From positions 124,001 through 188,000 of the forward strand of contig NZ_BSOT01000006.1 in NCBI RefSeq assembly GCF_030160655.1: DNA of 64,000 nucleotides. The letters run 5' to 3'. The notes under the pieces were generated by a model, which saw only the letters and a program-made list of their open reading frames with translations, did not search any database and was not told the DNA's origin. The position numbers and the translations under genes were made by a program. This stretch comes from Agaribacter marinus. Lineage in GTDB: Bacteria > Pseudomonadota > Gammaproteobacteria > Enterobacterales > Alteromonadaceae. The first letter of the stretch is position 1. Each line of letters starts with the position of its first letter. Shown one piece after another: positions 55,337-64,000 of this stretch.

Positions 55337-57775
55337 CTATCTCTCAATCTGTTCTAAATGTTGAACAATTTCAGGCCATATTAGCGGCGTAATAGCATTT
55401 TTTAACAACAAACTCTTGTCTGAAAACGCCAAGCTACCATCTGGTTGGCTAGTTAATAAATCATTGTCCTTTAGCGCATTTACAAAGGTACTCAGTACGT
55501 TTTTGTCATAAAATTCTGGAGAATGGAGACCAAACAACGCGGACAGTCTTTCGGCTACCGTCACGCTTTGACGTTCTAGTTGCGCTCGTCCGATGATTTT
55601 TTCGGTTTCAAGAATTTTTAATACTACCGCGTAGCGTTGCCAAGTTTCTTGCATGGTCCGGCTAAGCAACCAGGCTGAATGAAATTTAGGGCTTGTAACC
55701 GCGGGTGAGGCGAGCATGTCATTATCTTCATTTAGGTAGCCTTCTTGTATGAAGTATGAGACTAAGTTGTCAGCATGTTCACACGCTTGCTCAATGTTTT
55801 GATGCATGAAAAATTCACGCTTTAACAATGGAAACAAGGTTCCTACCAAATCAATAATTTGCTGTTTAGTTTTGTGTTGACCACTAAACACAGCTGCCAG
55901 TACTAAACTCGGTATACTGAACATATGGATAATGTTATTGCGATAAAAGGTCAGTAAAACCGCGTTGTCATTCTTAGGCGATACCATCGTACCATATTTA
56001 TCTTCAGATTGACTAAACCGGTTAAGCGCCAATGTGCGGTCAACTAATTCAGATGCCGTTTCATTAGGTAATGTAGAATCGCTACTATAAGGCACGGATT
56101 TGAACATCGTTAAGTAATCGTCAGTGGACTGAACCAACTCTTTCTTGCTCATTACATGTGTTTTTGAGCTAAGTAAACTCAACGCCAACATCGCGGTGCC
56201 ATTTATTGCCGAGGCGCGGTTTATTCGGGTCATCACTGTGTCAGCCAATTTGTTGACCACTGGCGTTAGCCATTTGGGCTTTTTATCATTTTCAGGCTGT
56301 TGGTCGCGCCAATCTGGCGCAGAGTCATCTAAAAACTGATTGACATGAATGGGCTCGCCAAAATTCACAAACCCATGGCCGTAATTTTTCAACTTGCGTA
56401 TTGCTGAGAAGACTTGCGTTGGTGATTCTTTCTTTTTACTTTTTCCGCGCAATTCCTTCATGTAACTTTTTACTTCCATCACATGCTCATAGCCAATATA
56501 AACAGGTACTATTGATACTGGCCGATTGATACCTTTGGCAAGCGCTTGCAGTGTCATTGCCAACATCCCGGTTTTTGGCGGCAGTAAGCGCCCTGTGCGG
56601 CTTCTGCCACCTTCAGGAAAATACTTGACCGAATAGCCTTTGTTAAAAAGCAATTCTAAGTATTCTTTAAATACCGCGGTGTATAGTTTGTTTCCGCCAA
56701 AACTGCGACGTAGGAAGAATGCCCCTCCACGTCTAAAAATCGGCCCAGCAGGCCAAAAATTTAAATTTATCCCCGCGGCTATATGCGGTGTTACAAGACC
56801 TTCATGATAGATAACGTAAGTTAACAACAAATAGTCCATATGGCTGCGGTGACAGGGAACATAGATAATTTCATGGCCGTTTTGTGCTAATTCTCTTACA
56901 CGTTCTGCATGACTAACGTCAATACCGTCATAGATTTTGTTCCAGATTCGAGTGAGTACTCTATCACCCATACGGATTAGACCTTCACGGTAGTCCGCTG
57001 CAATTTCGTCTACGTAGGATATTGCGTTCTTTTTCGCTTTGTTATTGCTAACACCTTTTTGCTTAACTTCTTCAATTAGGGCGGCTTTAACCATGTCAGA
57101 GCCTAAAATCGAATTATGCAAAGTTTGTCTTTCTAGTAGTGTAGGTCCGCTAATGGTTTGGCGTTTACGTTGAAAGTGCGTGCGCGCAACACGTACTAAT
57201 TTTTGAGCAATTTGTTTGTCACTACCATGTAAATCCGCTAATTGACGAGTAGATACTGCAGGTGAGTAGCTGACAAAGTTGTCACGCCCAAAGAACAACA
57301 CGATTAACGCTTTGCGAAGCCAGTTAGGCGACGCTTTACTGGCAAATAGCTGAGCAAATCCCGATTTTTCTTTGCCGGCGGAGCGTCCCCATGTAATGAA
57401 CACTGGTACCACTTGGAGGTCAAGCTCAGGGTTTTCGCGATGAATGTGAAACAGTTTTGTAAACACATCTTCAATGGCGGTCTTTTCAACCTTTCGCGTC
57501 AAAATGCTTTGGGGACGTTCGAGAAAATAACGTCTTTTTTGTTGAGTCCCCGCGACATTGACCATGTCATGCGGGCTTGGTAAACCAAGCGCCTTAGCGG
57601 ACTTTTCTAACGCAAGCTGATCGGTGAAAGACTCAGTTTGTAGTAAGAATAGAATGGCTTTGTCAGTATTAATGCCAAGTTCGGCCTCTACATCAGCTGG
57701 TACACTTTTTACAGAGACTAACCAAGTAATTGCTTTAGAGAAAATCCATCGGGCTGCTGTTCTGATCGAACTCAT
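55337..57775 (-). CDS. plsB: glycerol-3-phosphate acyltransferase
   Basis: Membrane-associated enzyme that acylates position 1 of glycerol-3-phosphate, first step of phospholipid synthesis. 812 residues, typical of PlsB. The acyltransferase motifs are PCHRSHMDYLLL (catalytic HxxxxD), FFLRRSFGG, YFPEGGRSRTGRLLPPKTG and VSIVPVYIGYE. The N-terminal segment is shared with long PlsB forms. Divergent from lexA, a common arrangement. Confidence 0.96.
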   Translation of the reverse strand: MSSIRTAARWIFSKAITWLVSVKSVPADVEAELGINTDKAILFLLQTESFTDQLALEKSAKALGLPSPHDMVNVAGTQQKRRYFLERPQSILTRKVEKTAIEDVFTKLFHIHRENPELDLQVVPVFITWGRSAGKEKSGFAQLFASKASPNWLRKALIVLFFGRDNFVSYSPAVSTRQLADLHGSDKQIAQKLVRVARTHFQRKRQTISGPTLLERQTLHNSILGSDMVKAALIEEVKQKGVSNNKAKKNAISYVDEIAADYREGLIRMGDRVLTRIWNKIYDGIDVSHAERVRELAQNGHEIIYVPCHRSHMDYLLLTYVIYHEGLVTPHIAAGINLNFWPAGPIFRRGGAFFLRRSFGGNKLYTAVFKEYLELLFNKGYSVKYFPEGGRSRTGRLLPPKTGMLAMTLQALAKGINRPVSIVPVYIGYEHVMEVKSYMKELRGKSKKKESPTQVFSAIRKLKNYGHGFVNFGEPIHVNQFLDDSAPDWRDQQPENDKKPKWLTPVVNKLADTVMTRINRASAINGTAMLALSLLSSKTHVMSKKELVQSTDDYLTMFKSVPYSSDSTLPNETASELVDRTLALNRFSQSEDKYGTMVSPKNDNAVLLTFYRNNIIHMFSIPSLVLAAVFSGQHKTKQQIIDLVGTLFPLLKREFFMHQNIEQACEHADNLVSYFIQEGYLNEDNDMLASPAVTSPKFHSAWLLSRTMQETWQRYAVVLKILETEKIIGRAQLERQSVTVAERLSALFGLHSPEFYDKNVLSTFVNALKDNDLLTSQPDGSLAFSDKSLLLKNAITPLIWPEIVQHLEQIER

Positions 57776-57913
57776 TGTTGCGTTTAACCTTAAAATAATT
57801 AAGTGCAGACTTCAGTTATGATAGAGGGGAATAATATCATGAACTCAAATACTTACCCTATAAAAACAGATAAAGTTGCGTTTTTTACTACCGTGCGTAT
57901 ACTTCTCGTATAA

Positions 57914-57929
57914 CTGTATAGAAAAACAG
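57914..57929 (+). promoter_or_regulatory. LexA box (SOS operator)
   Basis: CTGT-N8-ACAG is a perfect match to the gammaproteobacterial SOS consensus, 7 bp before the lexA ATG, so LexA represses its own gene. A TATAAC sequence just upstream could be the -10 element. Confidence 0.88.
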
Positions 57930-57936
57930 GCTGTTT

Positions 57937-58557
57937 ATGCGTCCATTAACACAAAGACAACAGGAAGTCCTCGATCTCATTAAGAACACGATGATCGACA
58001 CCGGCATGCCGCCAACTAGAGCTGAAATTGCGCGCCAATTAGGTTTCCGTTCTGCAAATGCAGCAGAAGAGCATTTGAAAGCGTTGGCAAAAAAAGGTGT
58101 GATTGAAATACTGCCGGGTACCTCACGTGGTATCAAGCTGAATTGCGCATTGGACGATGAAATAGAAGATGGCCTACCGCTGATTGGCAAAGTGGCTGCA
58201 GGAGAGCCGATACTTGCGCAGGAGCACGTTGAATCGCACTATAAAGTAGATCCTGCGATGTTTCATCCTGGCGCAGATTTTTTACTTCGTGTGAGCGGCA
58301 TGAGCATGAAGAAAATTGGCATTATGGATGGTGATTTACTTGCTGTACACAAAACACAAGACGTCCGAAATGGTCAGGTAGTCGTCGCACGCGTCGATGA
58401 GGACGTTACTGTAAAACGTCTTGAGCAGCGAGGGGCACAAATTATATTACATGCTGAAAACGACGATTTCGATCCCATCAAAGTAGATTTGGCATCTCAG
58501 TTTTTTACCATTGAAGGATTAGCGGTAGGAATTATTCGAGATTCTGTTGATTTCTAG
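57937..58557 (+). CDS. lexA: SOS repressor LexA
   Basis: Transcriptional repressor of the DNA-damage response that cleaves itself with RecA filaments. 206 residues. The N-terminal winged helix includes [24 protein letters not shown]; the cleavage site is A88-G89 in KVAAGEP, and the Ser/Lys dyad is S123 (SGMSMKK) and K160 (TVKRL). All are shifted by four from E. coli numbering, as expected. It carries its own LexA box and is followed by a terminator. Confidence 0.98.
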   Translation: MRPLTQRQQEVLDLIKNTMIDTGMPPTRAEIARQLGFRSANAAEEHLKALAKKGVIEILPGTSRGIKLNCALDDEIEDGLPLIGKVAAGEPILAQEHVESHYKVDPAMFHPGADFLLRVSGMSMKKIGIMDGDLLAVHKTQDVRNGQVVVARVDEDVTVKRLEQRGAQIILHAENDDFDPIKVDLASQFFTIEGLAVGIIRDSVDF

Positions 58558-58578
58558 ATAGTTTACAAAAACTTAACA

Positions 58579-58605
58579 AAGGCTGCCCTTAAGGTGGCCT
58601 TTTTT
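58579..58605 (+). terminator. terminator after lexA
   Basis: AAGGCTGCC (58579-58587) pairs with GGTGGCCTT (58593-58601) with two G-T wobbles, then TTTTT. The remaining bases up to the oxidase operon hold its promoter but show nothing else definite. Confidence 0.85.
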
Positions 58606-58829
58606 GTTTGCATCTGTTTAAAAAACAAACTATTAATAAGTAAATACGATCATAATGTTCATTTTTTATAAAAAATGACTAGACGCCACACAAAAACTGA
58701 TTAATGATTGCACAGTGATTCACAATTGGATAACAAAAAATACACCTTGATTTTGTTGCTTAGCCGTTAATCTCGGCTTGCCAAAAAATAAAGTGACATG
58801 TAATCAGTCAATCTTAAGGGAGAAGTAGT

Positions 58830-59975
58830 GTGAAGTCGCTGAAATGCTTAGTAAGCACGTTTGTACTATTAGTGTCTTGGTTTAGTTCTGCTCAAAGTGC
58901 TGCAGAACGTTCAGATCTTAACTTGCGTACTGGTGTCACCGACATAAGTCAACAAGTCTATAGTCTGCATATGTTGATGTTTTGGATATGCGTGGTTATC
59001 GCTGTATTGGTCTTTGGTGCCATGTTTTACGCGATGTTTAAACATAGAAAGTCAGCAGGTCATGAAGCCGCAAACTTCCATGAAAATATAAAGGTAGAGA
59101 TTGCTTGGACTGTTGTTCCTTTTGTCATTCTCATTGGCATGGCTATCCCTGCTGCTAGCACTCTTGATGACATGGAAGATGCATCGAAGCCTGATATGAC
59201 GGTGCTTGTCACTGGTTCTCAGTGGAAATGGCACTACAAATACATGGAAAACGAGGTCGAATACTTTTCGGTACTAGCGACGCAACGTGAGCAAATCGAA
59301 AATAAATTCAATAAAGGCGAAAATTACTTACTCGAAGTCGACCGCCCATTAGTTATCCCCACAGGTCAAAAAGTTCGTTTCTTAATTACGTCAGACGACG
59401 TTATTCATAGCTGGTGGGTACCCGACTTTGCCGTTAAAAAAGATGCGAATCCGGGTTTCATTAATGAAGCTTGGGCACGCGTAAATGAACCCGGCATCTA
59501 TCGCGGACAATGTGCAGAATTATGCGGAAAAGACCACGGCTTTATGCCAGTGGTCGTCATTGCAAAAGAACCAGCTGAGTATGCGCAATGGATAAATGAG
59601 CAAGAGCAAATAGCCGTCGCACGGAAAGAAGAGGAACAGCGCTTACTCGCGATGAATATGAGTATGGATGAGTTAATGAAGCAAGGGCAACAAACCTACA
59701 ACGCAGTATGTGCTGCATGTCATCAACCAAACGGTGAAGGCTTGCCTGGCGTATTCCCTTCTTTGAAAGGTTCGGCGTTAATATTAAATGATCAGCAGGC
59801 GCATATCGATATCGTCGTGAATGGGCGCGCAGGCACAGCCATGCAATCCTTCTCAAAACAATTAACAATGTCAGAAATTGCAGCGGTCGTTACTTACACA
59901 AGAAATGCTTGGAACAATAACACCGGTGATTTAGTGCAAGCCAAAGACGTCAACGCTCTGATGCAAGGAGAGTAG
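58830..59975 (+). CDS. ctaC: cytochrome c oxidase subunit II with C-terminal cytochrome c domain
   Basis: Electron-entry subunit of an aa3-type (caa3-like) terminal oxidase. 381 residues. A signal peptide is followed by two membrane helices (about 42-65 and 90-108) and a periplasmic CuA domain with [12 protein letters not shown] ligands. A cytochrome c domain is fused at the C-terminus, with the heme-binding motif CAACH near residue 290 and a candidate Met ligand later. GTG start with AAGGGAG. First gene of the ctaC-ctaD-cox11-ctaE run. Confidence 0.95.
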   Translation: MKSLKCLVSTFVLLVSWFSSAQSAAERSDLNLRTGVTDISQQVYSLHMLMFWICVVIAVLVFGAMFYAMFKHRKSAGHEAANFHENIKVEIAWTVVPFVILIGMAIPAASTLDDMEDASKPDMTVLVTGSQWKWHYKYMENEVEYFSVLATQREQIENKFNKGENYLLEVDRPLVIPTGQKVRFLITSDDVIHSWWVPDFAVKKDANPGFINEAWARVNEPGIYRGQCAELCGKDHGFMPVVVIAKEPAEYAQWINEQEQIAVARKEEEQRLLAMNMSMDELMKQGQQTYNAVCAACHQPNGEGLPGVFPSLKGSALILNDQQAHIDIVVNGRAGTAMQSFSKQLTMSEIAAVVTYTRNAWNNNTGDLVQAKDVNALMQGE

Positions 59976-59985
59976 GGGAATTACT

Positions 59986-61629
59986 ATGACAACATTAACT
60001 GACGACGTAAAAGACCCAGCAACAGATGACGCTTCTCATGATGGCCATGCGCATGATGATCATTCTCATGACGATCACCATCATCATATACCTAAAGGCA
60101 TCTCTCGCTGGCTGTTAACCACCAACCACAAAGATATCGGTACGCTTTATCTTTGGTTCGCGTTCATCATGTTTTTGGTGGGCGGTGCTATGGCGATGGT
60201 AATCCGCGCAGAACTTTTTCAACCTGGGCTACAAATTGTTGAGCCAAATTTCTTCAATCAAATGACGACGGTGCATGGTCTAATTATGGTGTTTGGTGCG
60301 GTCATGCCTGCATTCACAGGACTAGCTAACTGGCTGGTACCGATGATGATTGGCGCGCCTGATATGGCACTGCCAAGAATGAATAATTGGTCTTTTTGGA
60401 TCTTGCCTTTTGCTTTCTTAATTCTATTGTCTTCCTTGTTCATGGAAGGTGGTGGTCCCTCATTTGGGTGGACGTTTTATGCGCCACTTTCCACAACGTA
60501 TAGCGGTGACAGTACGGCGTTGTTTGTGTTCTCGGTGCATATAATGGGTATTAGCTCAATCATGGGGGCAATAAACGTGATTGTGACTATTTTCAACATG
60601 CGAGCGCCAGGCATGACCTTAATGAAAATGCCAATGTTTGTATGGACATGGTTGATTACTGCATTTCTACTAATAGCCGTAATGCCAGTGTTAGCTGGCG
60701 TGGTAACGATGGTCCTTACCGATAAATATTTTGGGACTAGCTTCTTTGATGCGGCGGGTGGTGGTGACCCGGTATTGTTTCAGCACATATTCTGGTTCTT
60801 TGGTCATCCAGAAGTGTATATTATGATTTTGCCTGCGTTTGGCATCATCTCTCAAATTGTCCCGACCTTCTCTCGTAAAAAACTCTTTGGTTATGCTTCT
60901 ATGGTGTATGCCACAGCTTCTATCGCACTGCTGTCTTTTGTGGTTTGGGCGCACCATATGTTTACCACAGGTATGCCAGTGGAATGGGAGAAGTTCTTTA
61001 TGTTTGCAACCATGCTGATATCGGTGCCGACAGGTGTAAAAGTATTTAACTGGGTCGCGACTATGTGGCGAGGTTCTCTTACTTTTGAAATCCCAATGCT
61101 ATTTGCAATCGCGTTTATCGTATTATTTACGATTGGTGGTTTGTCTGGCTTAATGTTGGCAATAACGCCTGTGGATTTTCAATATCATGATACCTACTTT
61201 GTAGTGGCACATTTCCACTATGTGCTTGTCACCGGCGCGGTCTTCTCAATTATGGCTGCCGTTTATTATTGGTTACCTAAATGGACCGGCCGCATGTTTG
61301 ATATAACGCTGGCCAAATGGCATTTTTGGTGCTCATTAATTTCTGTGAACGTGCTGTTCTTCCCCATGCATTTTGTTGGTTTGGCCGGTATGCCTCGTAG
61401 GATCCCTGACTATGCGCTTCAATTTGCTGACTTTAACAAATGGATTAGCGTTGGCGGTTTTGCTTTCGGTTTATCGCAACTCATATTTTTAGCTTTACTA
61501 GTCAAAGCCTGTAGAAAGCGTGGTGAACCAGTCTCTGACCAAGTATGGGATGGTGCAGAAGGTTTAGAGTGGGAAATACCATCACCAGCACCGTATCATA
61601 CCTTTGATACACCGCCGCAAATTAAATAA
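59986..61629 (+). CDS. ctaD: cytochrome c oxidase subunit I
   Basis: Catalytic subunit carrying heme a, heme a3 and CuB, with 12 membrane helices. 547 residues. The CuB region is [16 protein letters not shown]; other His ligands appear in TVHGLIMV and [10 protein letters not shown]. The N-terminal 40 residues contain an unusual His/Asp-rich stretch ([20 protein letters not shown]). It lies 10 bp after ctaC. Confidence 0.97.
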   Translation: MTTLTDDVKDPATDDASHDGHAHDDHSHDDHHHHIPKGISRWLLTTNHKDIGTLYLWFAFIMFLVGGAMAMVIRAELFQPGLQIVEPNFFNQMTTVHGLIMVFGAVMPAFTGLANWLVPMMIGAPDMALPRMNNWSFWILPFAFLILLSSLFMEGGGPSFGWTFYAPLSTTYSGDSTALFVFSVHIMGISSIMGAINVIVTIFNMRAPGMTLMKMPMFVWTWLITAFLLIAVMPVLAGVVTMVLTDKYFGTSFFDAAGGGDPVLFQHIFWFFGHPEVYIMILPAFGIISQIVPTFSRKKLFGYASMVYATASIALLSFVVWAHHMFTTGMPVEWEKFFMFATMLISVPTGVKVFNWVATMWRGSLTFEIPMLFAIAFIVLFTIGGLSGLMLAITPVDFQYHDTYFVVAHFHYVLVTGAVFSIMAAVYYWLPKWTGRMFDITLAKWHFWCSLISVNVLFFPMHFVGLAGMPRRIPDYALQFADFNKWISVGGFAFGLSQLIFLALLVKACRKRGEPVSDQVWDGAEGLEWEIPSPAPYHTFDTPPQIK

Positions 61630-61650
61630 CTGAACGGCAGCATTGATACA

Positions 61651-62283
61651 GTGAAAAATCATGGTATGGAGCAAAACGTTAAGCCAAAAACGTCAATAGA
61701 TGAGGGGTCTTTGCGAGCTGCGCCAAATAATGCAAAGACGGTGACAAAGCTTGTCTTTGTCGTTATTGGTATGTTTGGTTTTGGTTTTGCACTAGTGCCT
61801 TTGTACGATGTGTTCTGTGATATTGCTGGTATCAATGGCAAAACAGCGACTACGGCAGCAGTGTACGAACCTACATTAATTGATGAGTCTCGCAGTATTA
61901 CTGTCGACTTTATTACACGCACAAATACCGGTATGCCTTGGGAGTTTTCAGTACAAACTAAAAGTATTGATGTGCATCCTGGTAAATTGGCGAAAGTAGA
62001 TTTTTATGTCAGGAATCCCGCCTCTAGAGACATTATTGCACAGGCGATACCGTCGATTTCACCTGGCAAGGCGGCGTTGTACATGAACAAGACTGAGTGT
62101 TTCTGCTTTAATCATCAACCGCTAAAAGCAGGTGAAGAAGCGATAATGCCAATGACATTTTTTATTGACCCGCAGCTACCTGATGAGATTACCTACTTTA
62201 CGCTGCAATACACTCTTTACGATATTACCGAGCGCGTTGATGAGCCTGTCAGCGTTGCTATGAACAAAAGCCAAGGGAGATAA
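61651..62283 (+). CDS. ctaG: cytochrome c oxidase assembly protein CtaG/Cox11
   Basis: Copper chaperone that delivers copper to the CuB site of subunit I. 210 residues with one N-terminal transmembrane helix (about 33-53, LVFVVIGMFGFGFALVPLYDVFC) and a periplasmic domain holding the copper motif CFCFNHQPLKAGE. GTG at 61651 is taken as the start, but an ATG at 61666 fits equally; neither has a strong ribosome site. Named Cox11-type to avoid confusion with the other CtaG family. Confidence 0.94.
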   Translation: MKNHGMEQNVKPKTSIDEGSLRAAPNNAKTVTKLVFVVIGMFGFGFALVPLYDVFCDIAGINGKTATTAAVYEPTLIDESRSITVDFITRTNTGMPWEFSVQTKSIDVHPGKLAKVDFYVRNPASRDIIAQAIPSISPGKAALYMNKTECFCFNHQPLKAGEEAIMPMTFFIDPQLPDEITYFTLQYTLYDITERVDEPVSVAMNKSQGR

Positions 62284-62285
62284 CA

Positions 62286-63167
62286 ATGGCCCAGCAAGAA
62301 TATCAAAAGTATTACGTCCCCGATCAAAGTATTTGGCCCATTGTCGGTGCGGTTGCCTTGTTCCTAATCGCTGTGGGCGCGGGTAATTATGTGGTTGAAG
62401 TCTCGAAAGGGAAAGAAGGCATTGGCGGTTATATATTAGTTCTCGGCTTGATTACTTTGTTAGTCATGGTGACTGGTTGGTTCAAAAATCAGATAGATGA
62501 GTCTATGAGTGGTTTGTATAGTGCTCAGTTAGGACGTTCTTATCGGCAAGGAATGGCTTGGTTTATATTTTCCGAAGTCATGTTTTTTGCTGCATTTTTT
62601 GGTGCTCTTTTTTATGCCAGAATGATTGCGGTGCCTTGGTTGGGCGGCGCGTCGAATAATGCGATGACAAATGAAGTATTGTGGCCAACGTTTGAAGCGA
62701 TGTGGCCGTTAACTGGCACGCCTGATGGCACACAAACGACGGCAATGGCAGCTACGGGGCTACCATTGATTAACACCGCGATTTTATTAGTATCCTCTGT
62801 AACGTTGCATTATGCCCATGTTGGCTTAGAGCAGAACAAACGTAAGCAGTTGACGGCTTTATTGGGTGTGACAATTCTTTTGGGCGCGGTGTTTTTAGTG
62901 TTACAGGTGTGGGAGTACATTCACGCATATAGAGATTTGGGCTTAACGCTCCAGTCTGGCGTCTATGGGAATACCTTCTTTATGCTCACAGGGTTTCACG
63001 GTTTGCATGTCACGCTCGGTACGATAATTTTGATTGTATTATTTTTTAGAGTGATAAAAGGTCACTTTACACCAAAAGAACATTTTGCTTTTCAGGCGGG
63101 TAGTTGGTATTGGCATTTTGTAGACGTTGTTTGGGTAATGTTGTTTTTCTTTGTTTACGTGTTGTAG
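62286..63167 (+). CDS. ctaE: cytochrome c oxidase subunit III
   Basis: Seven-helix membrane subunit of the oxidase. 293 residues. Family sequences include GMAWFIFSEVMFFAAFFGALFYAR, HYAHVGLEQNKRKQL and GFHGLHVTLGTIILIVLFFR, ending in SWYWHFVDVVWVMLFFFVYVL. The ATG is 3 bp after the Cox11 stop, with GAGA upstream. Last rightward gene of the cluster before a convergent small gene. Confidence 0.96.
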   Translation: MAQQEYQKYYVPDQSIWPIVGAVALFLIAVGAGNYVVEVSKGKEGIGGYILVLGLITLLVMVTGWFKNQIDESMSGLYSAQLGRSYRQGMAWFIFSEVMFFAAFFGALFYARMIAVPWLGGASNNAMTNEVLWPTFEAMWPLTGTPDGTQTTAMAATGLPLINTAILLVSSVTLHYAHVGLEQNKRKQLTALLGVTILLGAVFLVLQVWEYIHAYRDLGLTLQSGVYGNTFFMLTGFHGLHVTLGTIILIVLFFRVIKGHFTPKEHFAFQAGSWYWHFVDVVWVMLFFFVYVL

Positions 63168-63209
63168 CTAGTGCTTCAACTACATTAAAAGAGTATTACA
63201 TAACCGTAC

Positions 63210-63419
63210 TTAGTAGGGCCGTGGGTTTGGAGTAATAATGCCGGTGGCAATCGCTAGTAAAAGTAAAATTACAATGGCCGCAGACGCTAAGACTCGGCGG
63301 CCAATATATTTACTCATTGGTTCTTCAGACTCGCCTTTTAACATAACAATCATGGCTTTAAATAAATTGAAAATCATGAAGATGAGCAATGCGCCAACTG
63401 TGATTTTTACCGCCAACAT
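63210..63419 (-). CDS. DUF2909 family small membrane protein
   Basis: Two-helix membrane protein of 69 residues (helices about 5-25 and 47-65), of unknown function. DUF2909 genes sit regularly between the oxidase subunit III and SURF1 genes in gammaproteobacteria, so a role in oxidase assembly is plausible. ATG at 63419 has AGGAG at ideal distance; a TTG two codons upstream would overlap it. It is transcribed opposite to its neighbours. Confidence 0.85.
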   Translation of the reverse strand: MLAVKITVGALLIFMIFNLFKAMIVMLKGESEEPMSKYIGRRVLASAAIVILLLLAIATGIITPNPRPY

Positions 63420-63445
63420 ATTCAATGCTCCTTTGGTGATAGATC

Positions 63446-64000
63446 ATGCTTTTGCATAAAGCTGGTTTTTTATCGTCTTTGGTTACCATAGTCGCAATTA
63501 TCTGCATTGTCATTATGTTCTTGCTTGGTTTTTGGCAGCTAGACCGAAAACAACAAAAAGAAGTGCGTTTGGCACAAATTGAGAAAGGCAGTCAGGTTTC
63601 TCCGGTTGAATTGATTGATGTAGCCAATACGCCAGAAAAATACATAGATTACAAAGCTGAAGTATTGGGCATCGCGACGCCTTCACTATTTTATGTTGAT
63701 AACAAGATCCATGAAGGCAAGGCGGGATATCACGTGCTGCAAGCTGTGAATACTGATTTAGGCTACGTTATTGTAAACCTCGGCTGGGTAAATGGTGTGA
63801 GTGAGCAAAGAGCATTACCTGTGGTAGCACCTTTGACAGGGAATGTTGTGCTAACAGGTATGATTGCAGTGCCGCAATTGAATGTATTTATCTCTGAAAC
63901 TAATGACCGTTTTGGTGAATTTCCGGCCCGCATACAACAGCTTGACTTAGCAATTATTTCGCAGCATTTAAGAGAACCTGTGTTGCCTTTTGTATTGCTA
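63446..64000 (+). CDS. SURF1-family oxidase assembly protein (partial, cut by window end)
   Basis: The frame opens at ATG 63446 and runs to the last base, giving 185 residues. SURF1/SHY1 proteins help insert heme a into subunit I. The first transmembrane helix (about 9-29) runs into the signature GFWQLDRKQQKE, and VNLGWVNG, the second family signature, appears near residue 112. The second helix should lie beyond the window. It sits where SURF1 is expected, after ctaE and the DUF2909 gene. Confidence 0.93.
   Translation, partial: MLLHKAGFLSSLVTIVAIICIVIMFLLGFWQLDRKQQKEVRLAQIEKGSQVSPVELIDVANTPEKYIDYKAEVLGIATPSLFYVDNKIHEGKAGYHVLQAVNTDLGYVIVNLGWVNGVSEQRALPVVAPLTGNVVLTGMIAVPQLNVFISETNDRFGEFPARIQQLDLAIISQHLREPVLPFVLL

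Overview
The window looks like chromosome from a marine gammaproteobacterium of the Alteromonadales (Alteromonas/Glaciecola-like). The base composition is AT-leaning. Housekeeping clusters such as yicC/rph-pyrE, ilvC/ilvY, comM, ilvD-ilvA, plsB/lexA and a cytochrome c oxidase operon sit among marine polysaccharide and nitrate genes (GH16 agarase, TonB receptor, NasA-type nitrate transporter). Genus-level placement is inference. I saw no rRNA, tRNA, CRISPR array, intact insertion sequence or integrase.

Layout. 0.2-9.2 kb: exported delta-class carbonic anhydrase, an HD-GYP protein with an altered HD dyad, a hybrid sensor kinase with a periplasmic binding domain, a DTW tRNA-modifying enzyme, a LysR/DoxX divergent pair and a secreted alpha/beta hydrolase. 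9.2-14.97 kb: an accessory block downstream of the 3' end of yicC, with an ATPase of the DUF4143 type, a decayed AlpA-like regulator and a 1066-residue PLD-helicase-DUF3427 protein. This resembles a decayed genomic island at a known integration hotspot. 15-21.5 kb: yicC, rph, pyrE, tusA, a periplasmic methyltransferase-like protein, a VTT membrane protein, an amidohydrolase and a DUF3014 protein.

21.9-29.7 kb: a two-component system and a TonB-dependent receptor that share an 11-bp-spaced TTTCAC direct repeat upstream, followed by a GH16 beta-agarase with CBM6 and a lipoprotein with LamG-like domains. 29.7-38.9 kb: MscS channel, ABC1 kinase, nitrate transporter with NtrC-like sites, a PP2C/Ser-Thr kinase fusion, and an M1 peptidase coupled to a DUF6702 protein. 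39-46 kb: proBA, beta-carbonic anhydrase, an S9 hydrolase that has lost its signal peptide and start, a Bcr/CflA exporter and a DUF4440 protein with an apparent internal deletion.

46-54 kb is the branched-chain amino acid region: ilvC divergent from ilvY, comM, then ilvD-ilvA behind a mutually exclusive terminator/antiterminator pair. 54-64 kb: an unrecognised exported protein, plsB divergent from lexA (with a perfect LexA box), then ctaC-ctaD-cox11-ctaE, a DUF2909 protein and a SURF1 gene cut by the window end. The most notable items are the yicC-linked block with its PLD-helicase, the shared response-regulator repeats, the two damaged genes near 42.4 and 45.7 kb, and the ilvD leader.
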